A DNA stretch of 64,000 nt from Actinobacillus succinogenes 130Z (GCF_000017245.1 NC_009655.1:558001-622000); one strand, 5' to 3'; shown: positions 37,059 through 46,303, counted from the stretch's first letter. Numbers and translations: made by a program. Notes: generated by a model from the letters alone, not told the origin.

Positions 37059-38135
37059 ATGAAGATTACGTTAAAAAAATTACTGATTCTAGCGATTGTA
37101 CCGTTTTTGTATGCCTGTTCGTCAGATCGTGCAAATTATGATGACGTGTTTGCCAAGGATACGCATGGTCTGGATTTACTGACCGGGCAATTTTCACAAA
37201 ATATCGATCAGATTTGGGGTGTGAACGAGTTATTGGTAGCAAGCCGTAAAGACTACGTAAAATACAACGATAGTTATTATACCCGTAGCCATATCAGCTT
37301 TGACGAAGGTATGATTACCATTGAAACGCTGGCGGATGTGAACCGTTTGCACAGTGCAATTGTGCATACGTTATTAATGGGATCCGACGCGAAAGGTATC
37401 GATTTGTTTGCTTCGGGTGATACGCCGATCAGCTCCCGCCCTTTCTTGGTAGGCCAGGTAGTGAATAATTTCGGGCAGTCTATTACGAACGTAAATGTTG
37501 CGAATAATTTCGCTACCTACCTGATTCAGAATAAATTGCAGCAACGTCGTTTAAACAACGGGCGTACCGTACAATTTGTTTCTATTCAGATGATCGCAAA
37601 CCATGTGAACATCCGTGCCAGAAAATATCTGCCGTTCGTCCGCAAGGCTTCGCGTCAATACGGTATTGATGAAAGCCTGATTCTGGGCATTATGCAAACG
37701 GAATCAAGTTTTAACCCGTACGCAATCAGCTATGCCAATGCTATCGGTTTGATGCAGGTTGTACCGCATTCCGCCGGACGTGACATATTCAAAATGAAAG
37801 GCCGCAGCGGTCAGCCAAGTAAAAGCTATCTGTTCGATCCGGCTAAAAACGTGGATGCGGGAACTTCTTACCTGTGGTTACTGAGAAATGAATATTTGGC
37901 CGGTATTCAGAATCCGACATCAATGCGTTATGCTATGATTTCGGCTTATAATAGCGGTGCCGGCGCAGTGTTACGGGTATTCAGCGATGATCCGGACGAG
38001 GCGATTTACATCATTAATAGAATGCAACCGGAACAGGTTTACCGTATTTTAACCACCGGTCATCCGTCCGCTCAGGCAAGAAATTATTTGGTGAAAGTGG
38101 ATAAAGCGCAGCGTAGTTATCGCCGTGTAAGATAA
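37059..38135 (+). CDS. mltC: Membrane-bound lytic murein transglycosylase C
   Basis: A 358-residue outer-membrane lipoprotein that cleaves peptidoglycan glycan strands to 1,6-anhydro ends. The signal peptide ends with lipobox LYAC (Cys20). The N-terminal DUF3393 domain is followed by the SLT catalytic domain with ILGIMQTESSFNPYAISYANAIGLMQV (about residues 208-234), including the catalytic glutamate. E. coli MltC has 359 residues. It starts 9 bases after yggX, and a strong terminator ends the operon. Confidence 0.96.
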   Translation: MKITLKKLLILAIVPFLYACSSDRANYDDVFAKDTHGLDLLTGQFSQNIDQIWGVNELLVASRKDYVKYNDSYYTRSHISFDEGMITIETLADVNRLHSAIVHTLLMGSDAKGIDLFASGDTPISSRPFLVGQVVNNFGQSITNVNVANNFATYLIQNKLQQRRLNNGRTVQFVSIQMIANHVNIRARKYLPFVRKASRQYGIDESLILGIMQTESSFNPYAISYANAIGLMQVVPHSAGRDIFKMKGRSGQPSKSYLFDPAKNVDAGTSYLWLLRNEYLAGIQNPTSMRYAMISAYNSGAGAVLRVFSDDPDEAIYIINRMQPEQVYRILTTGHPSAQARNYLVKVDKAQRSYRRVR

Positions 38136-38150
38136 ATCGGATAATATAGT

Positions 38151-38186
38151 AAAAATCCTTACGGTATATGCCGTAAGGATTTTTTG
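38151..38186 (+). terminator. mltC operon terminator
   Basis: AAAATCCTTACGG and CCGTAAGGATTTT form a 13-base perfect stem, followed by T run. Confidence 0.9.
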
Positions 38187-38364
38187 TCGCCGCAGAATGA
38201 AGAAAAGTGCGGTCAAAATCACGGATATTTTGTTATAAAATTCGGTGATGCGGTTTGTTATTCATCATAACGGTAAATTTTAACCAAATCCTGATTGCTT
38301 TTTATGCTTTTTGAGCGTTAAACAATCAAACGGTATTTTTTTATATTATTTTAAAAAATAAGTG

Positions 38365-38393
38365 TTGACCTGAAGTCTGAAATACGGTTTAAT
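38365..38393 (+). promoter_or_regulatory. tRNA-Phe/Asn operon promoter
   Basis: TTGACC (-35, 38365-38370) and TTTAAT (-10, 38388-38393), 17 bases apart, with discriminator ACGCCCC shared with the rRNA promoter. The rest of 38187-38424 holds an uptake sequence near 38207 and otherwise A/T-rich sequence in which I see nothing else. Confidence 0.85.
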
Positions 38394-38424
38394 ACGCCCC
38401 GTGTTGACGCGATGAGCGTTAAAT

Positions 38425-38500
38425 GCCTCGATAGCTCAGTCGGTAGAGCAGGGGATTGAAAATCCCCGTGTCGGTGGTTCGATTCCGCCTCGAGGCACCA
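38425..38500 (+). tRNA. tRNA-Phe (anticodon GAA)
   Basis: A 76-base tRNA with encoded CCA; acceptor GCCTCGA pairs with TCGAGGC (closing with CACCA), the anticodon loop is ATTGAAAAT, and the T arm contains GGTTCGATTCC. First gene of a two-tRNA operon. Confidence 0.97.
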
Positions 38501-38505
38501 TCTAT

Positions 38506-38581
38506 TCCTCCTTAGTTCAGTCGGTAGAACGGTGGACTGTTAATCCATATGTCGCAGGTTCGAGTCCCGCAGGAGGAGCCA
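38506..38581 (+). tRNA. tRNA-Asn (anticodon GTT)
   Basis: A 76-base tRNA with encoded CCA; acceptor TCCTCCT pairs with AGGAGGA, the anticodon loop is CTGTTAATC. Only 5 bases separate it from tRNA-Phe. Confidence 0.97.
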
Positions 38582-38592
38582 TATTTAGAAGG

Positions 38593-38622
38593 CCCGTTAG
38601 TCGAAAGACTAACGGGTTTTTG
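38593..38622 (+). terminator. tRNA operon terminator
   Basis: CCCGTTAGTC and GACTAACGGG with a GAAA loop, followed by T run. Confidence 0.93.
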
Positions 38623-38676
38623 CTTTTTCACGACTGAGTTTGCTATGAATAAACCGCAATCTAAGTCTCATAATCA

Positions 38677-38708
38677 AAAGGATTGAATTTTAAGAATTCA
38701 ATCCTTTA
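38677..38708 (-). terminator. yfbU terminator
   Basis: AAAGGATTGAATT and AATTCAATCCTTT form a long stem 24 bases past the yfbU stop; the minus strand continues with TTTTG. Confidence 0.75.
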
Positions 38709-38731
38709 ATTAATAATTAAACCGCAAAAGT

Positions 38732-39226
38732 TTAAGCATTCAGAATTTTCTGGATTTCCTGAATACTCAAATGGTAGCCGTGCGGACAGTTGCGCCATAC
38801 ATCCAGCATTTTAGTGTATTTATCCCACATAGGCGTTTGCGAATCGCAACCGTGTTCGCAATGCATAAATTCCTGATATTTACCCTCCGTACCGGTGATA
38901 AAACGCAGATAGTTCAGATATTTTTTCTCGCGTACGGCACAATAACCGGCGAATTTCAGGCGATGTTCCGTGACTTCCGCCTTGTCGGTTAAATTGTTGT
39001 AAGAAACCTGCAATGCTTTATACATTTCAAGCGTATCAAGCACGGTTTGACATTCTTCTACGGAAAGATTGTTAAATTCATTATCCAGTGCTTTCAATTC
39101 AAGACTGAAACCGCCGCGGACAATGGCTTCCGAACGGGCATAGGTTTTCGCATTGGCGGGGTCAAGCAATCCCATGAGCTTGTATTGGTTTGCCAAAATC
39201 AAACGTTGTGTGGTGGTCATTTCCAT
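38732..39226 (-). CDS. yfbU: YfbU family protein
   Basis: A 164-residue cytoplasmic protein of the YfbU family; the E. coli member (same length) has no firmly assigned role. It begins MEMTTTQRLILANQYKLMGLLD with the conserved helix-rich N-terminus and the downstream FAGYCAVREKKYLNYLRFI. It starts 11 bases after the mlaA stop, so it is probably co-transcribed with mlaA. That pairing is not the E. coli arrangement. Confidence 0.88.
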   Translation of the reverse strand: MEMTTTQRLILANQYKLMGLLDPANAKTYARSEAIVRGGFSLELKALDNEFNNLSVEECQTVLDTLEMYKALQVSYNNLTDKAEVTEHRLKFAGYCAVREKKYLNYLRFITGTEGKYQEFMHCEHGCDSQTPMWDKYTKMLDVWRNCPHGYHLSIQEIQKILNA

Positions 39227-39237
39227 ACTGATTACTC

Positions 39238-39987
39238 CTAATCGATACTATTTAAATCTTCTTCGGAAAGCCCGCTTTCTTTTGCTTTCACATTACCGTC
39301 CGTAGCACGGTATTCTAAGTTTTGGTAATAAGCTTCACGGAACGTGATATACGGATCCGTCGCTTGCTCCAGTAAAGCTTCTTTATCCATAGCTTTGGCA
39401 CGATTATCCACCGCCTGTACGCCGTATTTCGCTAACGACCAAGCGCCGCCCACCCAATGCCAGAACGGATAAGTATAAGCGCTGTCTACCGCCGCACCGG
39501 TTAATTCGCGTGGTGTGGTGGCATTGTACACCGGCAAAACGATATAAGTGCCGGGATTGACGCCGTAGCTGCCCAAGGTGTCGCCGAAGGTACGTTGATG
39601 CTCGATTTTAAGCGGATCGCTGTAACTTGCCCAGTCGATTAAACCGCCTAACCCGAAAGTCGAGTTAATAATGAAGCGGTTTAGATGTACCATGGCTTTT
39701 TGGCCTTCGCCTTCCCATAAACGGTTCACGAAGCTGACGGGTTCGTCAAGGTTATCGGCAACATTGGATAAGCCGGTGGTTAGCGGAGCAGGCAGAGCGT
39801 CCCAGCCTTTAGCGGCAGGTTTTAATAGATAGGGATCGAGTACCTTGTAATTGAAATCCCACATGGTACGGTTAAACCCCTGTAACGGATCGTTTCGTTC
39901 ACCCGTAACGGGATCTAGTGTGTTACTGCAACCGGTTAGCGTGACGGCGCCTAAAAGTGCGGTTATTAAAAGGAGAGTTTTTTTCAT
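39238..39987 (-). CDS. mlaA: MlaA/VacJ outer-membrane lipoprotein
   Basis: Outer-membrane component of the Mla system, which removes phospholipids from the outer leaflet and passes them to MlaC. The 249-residue protein has a signal peptide with lipobox LTGC (Cys at about 20). The conserved body includes DPLQGFNRTMWDFNYKVLDPYLLKPAAKGW (about residues 33-62), FIINSTFGLGGLIDWA and GTYIVLPVYNATTPREL. The ATG at 39987 (MKKTLLLITALLGAV) is the signal-peptide start; upstream in-frame codons are ignored. The other mla genes are not in the window. Confidence 0.94.
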   Translation of the reverse strand: MKKTLLLITALLGAVTLTGCSNTLDPVTGERNDPLQGFNRTMWDFNYKVLDPYLLKPAAKGWDALPAPLTTGLSNVADNLDEPVSFVNRLWEGEGQKAMVHLNRFIINSTFGLGGLIDWASYSDPLKIEHQRTFGDTLGSYGVNPGTYIVLPVYNATTPRELTGAAVDSAYTYPFWHWVGGAWSLAKYGVQAVDNRAKAMDKEALLEQATDPYITFREAYYQNLEYRATDGNVKAKESGLSEEDLNSID

Positions 39988-40086
39988 GAGGGTATCCTGT
40001 GGTAAAAACAATACCGGCATTGTAAATGAGTTATTCCGGAATTGGCAAATAATTCACCGCACTTTTTTCATTCTTATCTTCCATGA

Positions 40087-40125
40087 AATGAATTTTTATG
40101 CAAAAATAAAGCATAAATAATCATT
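40087..40125 (+). promoter_or_regulatory. tandem ARG boxes upstream of carA
   Basis: Two 18-base ArgR-type half-palindromic boxes separated by exactly 3 bases. The first, AATGAATTTTTATGCAAA (40087-40104), fits the E. coli consensus WNTGAATWWWWATTCANW well; the second (40108-40125) fits less closely. A tandem pair spaced by 3 bases is the standard ArgR operator. Located about 240 bases before carA. The rest of the 39988-40346 gap holds an uptake sequence (40263-40271) and presumably the mlaA and carA promoters, which I cannot place with confidence. Confidence 0.6.
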
Positions 40126-40346
40126 TAAGCGTTTGCGAATTTGCTTGAATCAAGTGGCGTTGTCCTTTAAAATAAGCAGAATTTAGCCGGTGTCAGCTAA
40201 AATTTATCAGCGAATCCGGTAAATTATCGCGTCCGCATAACGCGATAAGCAAAATACGTGAAAAGTGCGGTCGTTTTTTACTGAGATTCGTGGTTAATGA
40301 ACATTCGCAAGTGTTCGACCGAACAATAATTTATAGGAGATATTCT

Positions 40347-41474
40347 ATGTCTGAACCTGCAATTCTCGTCCTGGCGGACGGCAGCGTTTTCCATGGCACA
40401 TCCATCGGTGCTGCAGGACACACCATCGGTGAAGTGGTGTTCAATACCGCTATGACGGGCTATCAGGAAATTCTTACCGACCCTTCTTATTTCCGACAAA
40501 TCGTCACTCTTACTTATCCCCATATCGGTAATACCGGCACCAATGTTGAAGATCTCGAAAGCGACGGCGTGTATGCGGCAGGTTTAATTATTCGCGATCT
40601 CCCGATGATTCACAGCAATTTCCGTTCAAATCAAAGCCTTTCCGATTATTTAAAAGATAATAACGTGGTGGCGATTGCGGATATCGATACTCGTCGTCTA
40701 ACCCGTTTGTTACGCGATAAAGGGGCGATGGCAGGTTGTATTATGACGGGCGAAGTCGATGAGACAAAAGCTCTTGAATTGGCGTTAAGTTTCGGTTCTA
40801 TGGCGGGTAAAGATTTAGCCCAAGAAGTGACTACCAAAGAAACCTATCAATGGACGCAGGGCGAATGGCAATTAGGCAAGGGTTATGTTGAACAGCAACA
40901 AGCGAAATTTAATGTCGTCGCTTATGACTTCGGCGTAAAACGCAATATCTTGCGTATGCTGGCGGAACGCGGTTGCCATGTTACCGTAGTGCCGGCGAAA
41001 ACTTCGGCCAAAAAGGTGCTGGCGCTTAACCCGGACGGCGTTTTCCTGTCTAACGGCCCGGGCGATCCGGAACCTTGCGATTATGCAATTAACGCCATTA
41101 AAGAAATTTTAGCGACGAAAAAGCCTGTGTTTGGTATTTGTTTAGGTCATCAATTACTCGGTTTGGCGAGTGGCGGTAAAACGAAGAAAATGGCATTCGG
41201 CCACCACGGTGCCAACCATCCGGTACAGGATTTAGCCAACCAAAAAGTGATGATCACCAGCCAAAACCACGGTTTTGAAGTGGACGAATACAGCTTGCCG
41301 AAAAACGTACGCGTGACACATCGCTCATTATTCGACAACTCAGTACAAGGTATCGAACTAACCGACCAAGCGGCGTATTCCTTCCAGGGACATCCGGAGG
41401 CCAGCCCCGGCCCGCATGACGTGGCTTATTTGTTCGATAAATTTATTGATGCAATGCGAGCAGCCAAAGCTTAA
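40347..41474 (+). CDS. carA: Carbamoyl-phosphate synthase, small (glutaminase) subunit
   Basis: Hydrolyses glutamine and channels ammonia to CarB for carbamoyl phosphate, shared by arginine and pyrimidine synthesis. The 375-residue protein has the N-terminal CPSase domain (ILVLADGSVFHGTSIGAAGH) and a C-terminal class I glutamine amidotransferase domain. That domain includes the nucleophile in GICLGHQLLGLASG (Cys at about 269) and the catalytic His/Glu in QGHPEASPGPHD. The ATG at 40347 has TAGGAGA upstream; an upstream in-frame codon is rejected. carB follows 111 bases later, with a palindromic repeat between. Confidence 0.96.
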   Translation: MSEPAILVLADGSVFHGTSIGAAGHTIGEVVFNTAMTGYQEILTDPSYFRQIVTLTYPHIGNTGTNVEDLESDGVYAAGLIIRDLPMIHSNFRSNQSLSDYLKDNNVVAIADIDTRRLTRLLRDKGAMAGCIMTGEVDETKALELALSFGSMAGKDLAQEVTTKETYQWTQGEWQLGKGYVEQQQAKFNVVAYDFGVKRNILRMLAERGCHVTVVPAKTSAKKVLALNPDGVFLSNGPGDPEPCDYAINAIKEILATKKPVFGICLGHQLLGLASGGKTKKMAFGHHGANHPVQDLANQKVMITSQNHGFEVDEYSLPKNVRVTHRSLFDNSVQGIELTDQAAYSFQGHPEASPGPHDVAYLFDKFIDAMRAAKA

Positions 41475-41500
41475 AGCGCGGTCAAAAATTTAACAATTTT

Positions 41501-41571
41501 GTAGGGTGGGCTTGCTAGCCCACCAATAATGACAAGAAATATTGTGTGGTGGGCTGGCAAGCCCACCCTAC
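41501..41571. repeat. REP-like inverted doublet between carA and carB
   Basis: Two hairpins face each other: GGTGGGC...GCCCACC within 41501-41524 and again within 41548-41571. The outer ends GTAGGGTGGGCTTGC (41501-41515) and GCAAGCCCACCCTAC (41557-41571) are perfect inverted repeats. This is the architecture of REP doublets (BIMEs). A related single copy lies at 31887-31910. It lies inside an operon, so it may affect carB mRNA stability or readthrough. Confidence 0.8.
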
Positions 41572-41585
41572 AGAAGGATAAGAAA

Positions 41586-44500
41586 ATGCCAAAACGCAAC
41601 GATATAAAAACAATCCTTATTATCGGTGCCGGTCCGATTGTGATCGGTCAGGCTTGTGAATTTGACTATTCTGGCGCACAGGCGTGTAAAGCCTTGCGTG
41701 AAGAAGGTTATAAAGTCGTGTTGGTGAATTCCAACCCGGCGACCATTATGACCGACCCTGATATGGCGGATGTCACTTACATCGAGCCGATTCAATGGCA
41801 GATCGTTGAAAAGATTATCGAAAAAGAACGTCCTGACGCTATTTTACCGACGATGGGCGGACAAACGGCGTTGAATTGCGCCTTGGATTTATCCAAAAAC
41901 GGCGTATTGAAAAAATACGGCGTGGAATTAATCGGTGCCACGGAAGATGCCATCGATAAAGCGGAAGACCGCGGTCGTTTCAAAGAAGCGATGGCGAAAA
42001 TCGGCTTGAATACGCCGAAATCTTTCGTTTGTCACACTTTTGACGAAGCCTGGAAAGCGCAAGAAAAAGTGGGATTTCCAACCTTAATTCGTCCGTCATT
42101 CACTATGGGCGGTTCCGGTGGCGGTATCGCTTATAACCGTGATGAATTCCAGGCTATTTGCGAGCGCGGTTTCGATGCTTCGCCGACTCACGAATTATTA
42201 ATCGAACAGTCTGTTCTGGGTTGGAAAGAATACGAAATGGAAGTGGTGCGCGATAAAGCGGATAACTGTATTATCGTGTGTTCCATCGAAAATTTCGACC
42301 CGATGGGCGTGCACACCGGCGACTCAATTACCGTCGCACCGGCACAAACCTTAACCGATAAAGAATATCAAATTATGCGTAACGCCTCGTTGGCGGTATT
42401 GCGTGAAATCGGCGTGGATACCGGCGGTTCCAACGTGCAATTTGCGGTGAATCCGGCAAACGGCGAGATGATCGTAATCGAAATGAACCCGCGCGTGAGC
42501 CGTTCATCAGCGTTAGCTTCCAAGGCGACGGGATTTCCTATTGCCAAAGTGGCGGCAAAATTAGCGGTGGGTTACACCCTAAACGAACTGCGCAACGATA
42601 TCACCGGCGGCTTAATTCCGGCGTCTTTCGAACCTTCAATCGATTACGTGGTGACTAAAGTGCCACGCTTCGCTTTTGAAAAATTCCCGCAAGCGGACGA
42701 CCGTTTAACCACGCAAATGAAATCCGTGGGTGAAGTGATGGCGATGGGACGTACTTTCCAGGAAAGTTTACAAAAAGCTCTGCGCGGTTTGGAAACCGGT
42801 ATTTGCGGTTTTAACCTGCTTTCTGAAGAACCTGAAAAAATTCGTACCGAATTGGGTAATCCCGGTCCGAATCGTATTCTTTACGTGGCGGATGCCTTCG
42901 GCGCCGGTTTTTCATTGGAAGAAGTCCATCATTATTCCAAGATCGATCCTTGGTTCTTAATTCAGGTACAGGATTTAGTGTTGGAAGAATTAGCCTTGGA
43001 AAAACGCAGTTTCGCGGAATTGGATTACGCGGAATTGCGCCGTTTGAAACGCAAAGGTTTCTCCGATAAACGTATTGCGCAATTAACTAATGTCAGCGAA
43101 GATCAAGTGCGTGCTAAACGCCACGAATTGAATTTACATCCGGTTTATAAACGTGTGGATACCTGTGCCGGCGAATTTAAATCCGACACCGCTTATTTGT
43201 ATTCTACTTACGAAGAGGAATGTGAAGCGAATCCGAGCGATCGTAAAAAAGTGATGATTTTAGGCGGCGGACCGAACCGTATCGGGCAGGGGATCGAATT
43301 TGACTACTGTTGTGTTCACGCAGCGCTTGCTTTGCGGGAAAGCGGTTTTGAAACTATTATGGTGAACTGTAACCCGGAAACCGTTTCTACCGATTTTGAT
43401 ACTTCCGATCGTTTGTATTTCGAACCGTTGACATTGGAAGATGTGCTGGAAATCGTGCATACCGAACGGCCGTGGGGAGTCATTGTACATTACGGCGGTC
43501 AGACTCCGTTGAAACTGGCTAATGCATTACATGACAACGGTGTGAATATCATCGGTACCTCGGCAGATAGTATTGATGCTGCAGAAGATCGCGAACGTTT
43601 TCAAAAAATCTTGCAAGATTTGAATCTGAAACAACCGAATAACCGTACCGCACGTAATGCGCAAGAAGCGGTGACGCTGGCGGATGAAGTGGGTTATCCG
43701 TTAGTTGTTCGCCCGTCTTATGTGTTAGGCGGACGTGCGATGCAAATCGTATATAATGTGGATGAACTCAATAAATATATGCGAGAGGCGGTATCGGTTT
43801 CCAACGATAGTCCGATTCTGCTTGACCACTTCTTAAATAACGCCATTGAAGTGGATGTAGATTGTATTTGTGACGGTACGGATGTGGTAATGGGCGGTAT
43901 TATGCAGCATATCGAGCAGGCGGGCATTCACTCCGGTGATTCGGCATGCTCATTGCCGCCTTATTCATTACCAAAAGGCGTGCAGGATGAAATTCGTCGT
44001 CAAACCGCGGCAATGGCGAGAGCATTAAATGTTGTGGGATTGATGAACGTGCAATTCGCCGTACAAAATGACGTTATCTTCGTATTGGAAGTTAATCCTC
44101 GCGCCAGCCGTACGGTACCGTTCGTAAGTAAAGCTACGGGTCGTCCGTTGGCTAAAATCGCCGCCCGAGTAATGGCGGGAATTAATCTGAAAGAACAAGG
44201 TATTACGGGCGAGATTATTCCTCAGTATTGCAGTGTGAAAGAAGCGGTCTTCCCATTCATTAAATTCCCGGGAGTGGATACGATTCTGGGACCTGAAATG
44301 CGTTCTACAGGAGAAGTAATGGGCGTGGGAACAACGTTCTCCGAAGCCTTCTTAAAAGCGCAACTCGGTGCCAATGAACGCATCCCTAAAACCGGTAAAG
44401 TATTCTTGTCAGTGGACGATGCAGATAAAGAACGGTTGTTACCGGTTGCCCGAACATTACAGGAACAGGGGTACGGTTTGTGTGCAACCATGGGGACGGC

Positions 44501-44795
44501 TAAGTTTCTGCGTGAAAACGGTGTTACTACGCAAATCGTCAATAAAGTGCGTGAAGGGCGTCCGAATATTGTGGATGCTATCAAAAACGGCGAAATCGCT
44601 ATGGTGATCAACACCTCGGGCAGTCTGCCGGAAAGTATTGCCGACAGCCATTCTATCCGTCACAGTGCTTTACAACAACGCGTATTCCTGCAAACCACTA
44701 TGGCGGCGGCGGAAGCCTTAGCGGAAGGCGTGAAAAGCCTTGACGGTTGCGATGTCTATTCCGTTCAGTCTTTGCACGCAAAATTACTGGCATAA
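41586..44795 (+). CDS. carB: Carbamoyl-phosphate synthase, large subunit
   Basis: A 1069-residue synthase forming carbamoyl phosphate from bicarbonate, ammonia and two ATP. Two homologous ATP-grasp halves are visible, beginning ILIIGAGPIVIGQACEFDYSG (about residue 10) and MILGGGPNRIGQGIEFDYC (about 557). Each has its own nucleotide-binding stretches (TLIRPSFTMGGSGGGIAYN and LVVRPSYVLGGRAMQIVYN). The C-terminal MGS-like regulatory domain is present (about 935-1069). The ATG at 41586 (MPKRNDIKTIL) has AGAAGGATAAG upstream; an earlier in-frame ATG in the repeat is rejected. Confidence 0.97.
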   Translation: MPKRNDIKTILIIGAGPIVIGQACEFDYSGAQACKALREEGYKVVLVNSNPATIMTDPDMADVTYIEPIQWQIVEKIIEKERPDAILPTMGGQTALNCALDLSKNGVLKKYGVELIGATEDAIDKAEDRGRFKEAMAKIGLNTPKSFVCHTFDEAWKAQEKVGFPTLIRPSFTMGGSGGGIAYNRDEFQAICERGFDASPTHELLIEQSVLGWKEYEMEVVRDKADNCIIVCSIENFDPMGVHTGDSITVAPAQTLTDKEYQIMRNASLAVLREIGVDTGGSNVQFAVNPANGEMIVIEMNPRVSRSSALASKATGFPIAKVAAKLAVGYTLNELRNDITGGLIPASFEPSIDYVVTKVPRFAFEKFPQADDRLTTQMKSVGEVMAMGRTFQESLQKALRGLETGICGFNLLSEEPEKIRTELGNPGPNRILYVADAFGAGFSLEEVHHYSKIDPWFLIQVQDLVLEELALEKRSFAELDYAELRRLKRKGFSDKRIAQLTNVSEDQVRAKRHELNLHPVYKRVDTCAGEFKSDTAYLYSTYEEECEANPSDRKKVMILGGGPNRIGQGIEFDYCCVHAALALRESGFETIMVNCNPETVSTDFDTSDRLYFEPLTLEDVLEIVHTERPWGVIVHYGGQTPLKLANALHDNGVNIIGTSADSIDAAEDRERFQKILQDLNLKQPNNRTARNAQEAVTLADEVGYPLVVRPSYVLGGRAMQIVYNVDELNKYMREAVSVSNDSPILLDHFLNNAIEVDVDCICDGTDVVMGGIMQHIEQAGIHSGDSACSLPPYSLPKGVQDEIRRQTAAMARALNVVGLMNVQFAVQNDVIFVLEVNPRASRTVPFVSKATGRPLAKIAARVMAGINLKEQGITGEIIPQYCSVKEAVFPFIKFPGVDTILGPEMRSTGEVMGVGTTFSEAFLKAQLGANERIPKTGKVFLSVDDADKERLLPVARTLQEQGYGLCATMGTAKFLRENGVTTQIVNKVREGRPNIVDAIKNGEIAMVINTSGSLPESIADSHSIRHSALQQRVFLQTTMAAAEALAEGVKSLDGCDVYSVQSLHAKLLA

Positions 44796-44844
44796 ATGAA
44801 CTTTAATCGATTAAATATTGTCAATTAAATAAATCTAACCTATT

Positions 44845-44876
44845 TCTCTCCTGTTCAGACGGGAGAGATTTCTTTT
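44845..44876 (+). terminator. carAB terminator
   Basis: TCTCTCC and GGAGAGA (extended by two pairs) form a stem followed by TTTCTTTTT, 50 bases after carB and just ahead of glmU. Confidence 0.72.
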
Positions 44877-44892
44877 TAATTAAGGATATTAC

Positions 44893-46257
44893 ATGTCAAA
44901 ATTAAGTGTTGTGATTCTTGCCGCCGGCAAGGGAACCCGTATGTATTCGGATTTACCGAAAGTGTTGCACAAAGTTGCCGGCAAACCGATGGTGAAACAT
45001 GTTATTGATACGGCTAAACAGTTAAGTGCGGAGCAAATTCACTTAATTTATGGGCATGGTGCGGATTTATTAAAAGAACGTCTGGCGGACGAGCCGGTGA
45101 ACTGGGTATTCCAAGCGGAACAGTTAGGAACCGGACATGCAATGCAGCAAGCGGCTCCGTTTTTTAAAGATGACGAAAATATCGTAATGCTTTACGGTGA
45201 CGCGCCGTTGATTACAAAAGAAACTTTGGAACGTTTAGTGGCGGCAAAACCGGAAAACGGTATTGCTTTATTAACGGTGGAATTAGAAAATCCGACAGGT
45301 TACGGACGTATTATTCGTGAAAACGGTTCGGTAGTGGCTATTGTAGAACAAAAAGACGCAACGCCGGAACAGTTAAAAATTACCGAAGTGAATACCGGTG
45401 TGATGGTGTCCGATGGTGCGAGCTTTAAAAAATGGCTGGCTCGTTTGGATAATGACAATGCTCAAGGCGAATATTATATGACGGATGTCATAGGGTTGGC
45501 GAATCAGGACGGTTTCAAAGTAGCGGCGGTGACGGCCGACGATATGATGGAAGTGGAAGGTGCCAACAATCGTTTGCAGTTAGCGGCATTGGAACGTTAT
45601 TTCCAACGTAAACAGGCGACTGCTCTGTTATTGGCGGGCGTGAGTCTGGCGGATCCGGAACGTTTCGATCTGCGCGGAGAACTTGAACATGGTAAAGACG
45701 TGGAAATTGATGTGAATGTCATTATCGAGGGAAAAGTTAAATTAGGTAACGGCGTTAAAATCGGTGCGGGTTGCGTACTGAAAAATGCGATTATCGGCGA
45801 TAATACCGAAATTAAACCTTACTCCGTATTAGAGGACAGTTCGGTGGGAGAGCAAGCGGCAATCGGTCCTTTTTCCCGCTTACGACCGGGGGCGGAACTG
45901 GCGGCGGAAACCCATGTCGGTAATTTTGTTGAAATCAAAAAAGCGGTGGTGGGTAAAGGCACTAAGGTCAATCACTTAACCTATGTGGGCGATGCCGAAA
46001 TCGGTTCCGGTTGTAATATCGGAGCCGGCGTGATTACCTGTAATTATGACGGTGCAAACAAATTCAAAACTCTGATCGGTGATAACGTATTCGTGGGTTC
46101 TGACGTACAGTTGGTAGCTCCGGTGAAAGTGAATAACGGGGCGACCATCGGTGCGGGTTCGACTATTACGAAAGACGTCGCCGCCGGCGAATTGGTTACG
46201 ACGCGCGTGCCGCAACGTCATACTGCAGATTGGGAACGTCCAAGTAAGAAAAAATAA
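44893..46257 (+). CDS. glmU: Bifunctional GlmU: GlcNAc-1-P uridyltransferase / GlcN-1-P acetyltransferase
   Basis: A 454-residue trimeric enzyme making UDP-GlcNAc, precursor of peptidoglycan and lipid A. The N-terminal pyrophosphorylase domain has LAAGKGTRMYSDLPKVLHKV (about 9-28). The C-terminal left-handed beta-helix acetyltransferase domain is rich in hexapeptide repeats (GNGVKIGAGCVLKNAIIGDN, VNHLTYVGDAEIGSG, NIGAGVITCNYDGANK). Length matches E. coli GlmU (456). It has its own terminator at 46304. Confidence 0.97.
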   Translation: MSKLSVVILAAGKGTRMYSDLPKVLHKVAGKPMVKHVIDTAKQLSAEQIHLIYGHGADLLKERLADEPVNWVFQAEQLGTGHAMQQAAPFFKDDENIVMLYGDAPLITKETLERLVAAKPENGIALLTVELENPTGYGRIIRENGSVVAIVEQKDATPEQLKITEVNTGVMVSDGASFKKWLARLDNDNAQGEYYMTDVIGLANQDGFKVAAVTADDMMEVEGANNRLQLAALERYFQRKQATALLLAGVSLADPERFDLRGELEHGKDVEIDVNVIIEGKVKLGNGVKIGAGCVLKNAIIGDNTEIKPYSVLEDSSVGEQAAIGPFSRLRPGAELAAETHVGNFVEIKKAVVGKGTKVNHLTYVGDAEIGSGCNIGAGVITCNYDGANKFKTLIGDNVFVGSDVQLVAPVKVNNGATIGAGSTITKDVAAGELVTTRVPQRHTADWERPSKKK

Positions 46258-46303
46258 ATTTTTTGATGTATTCGAAAGAATCTAATAAATAAAAGTTTTA
46301 ATA

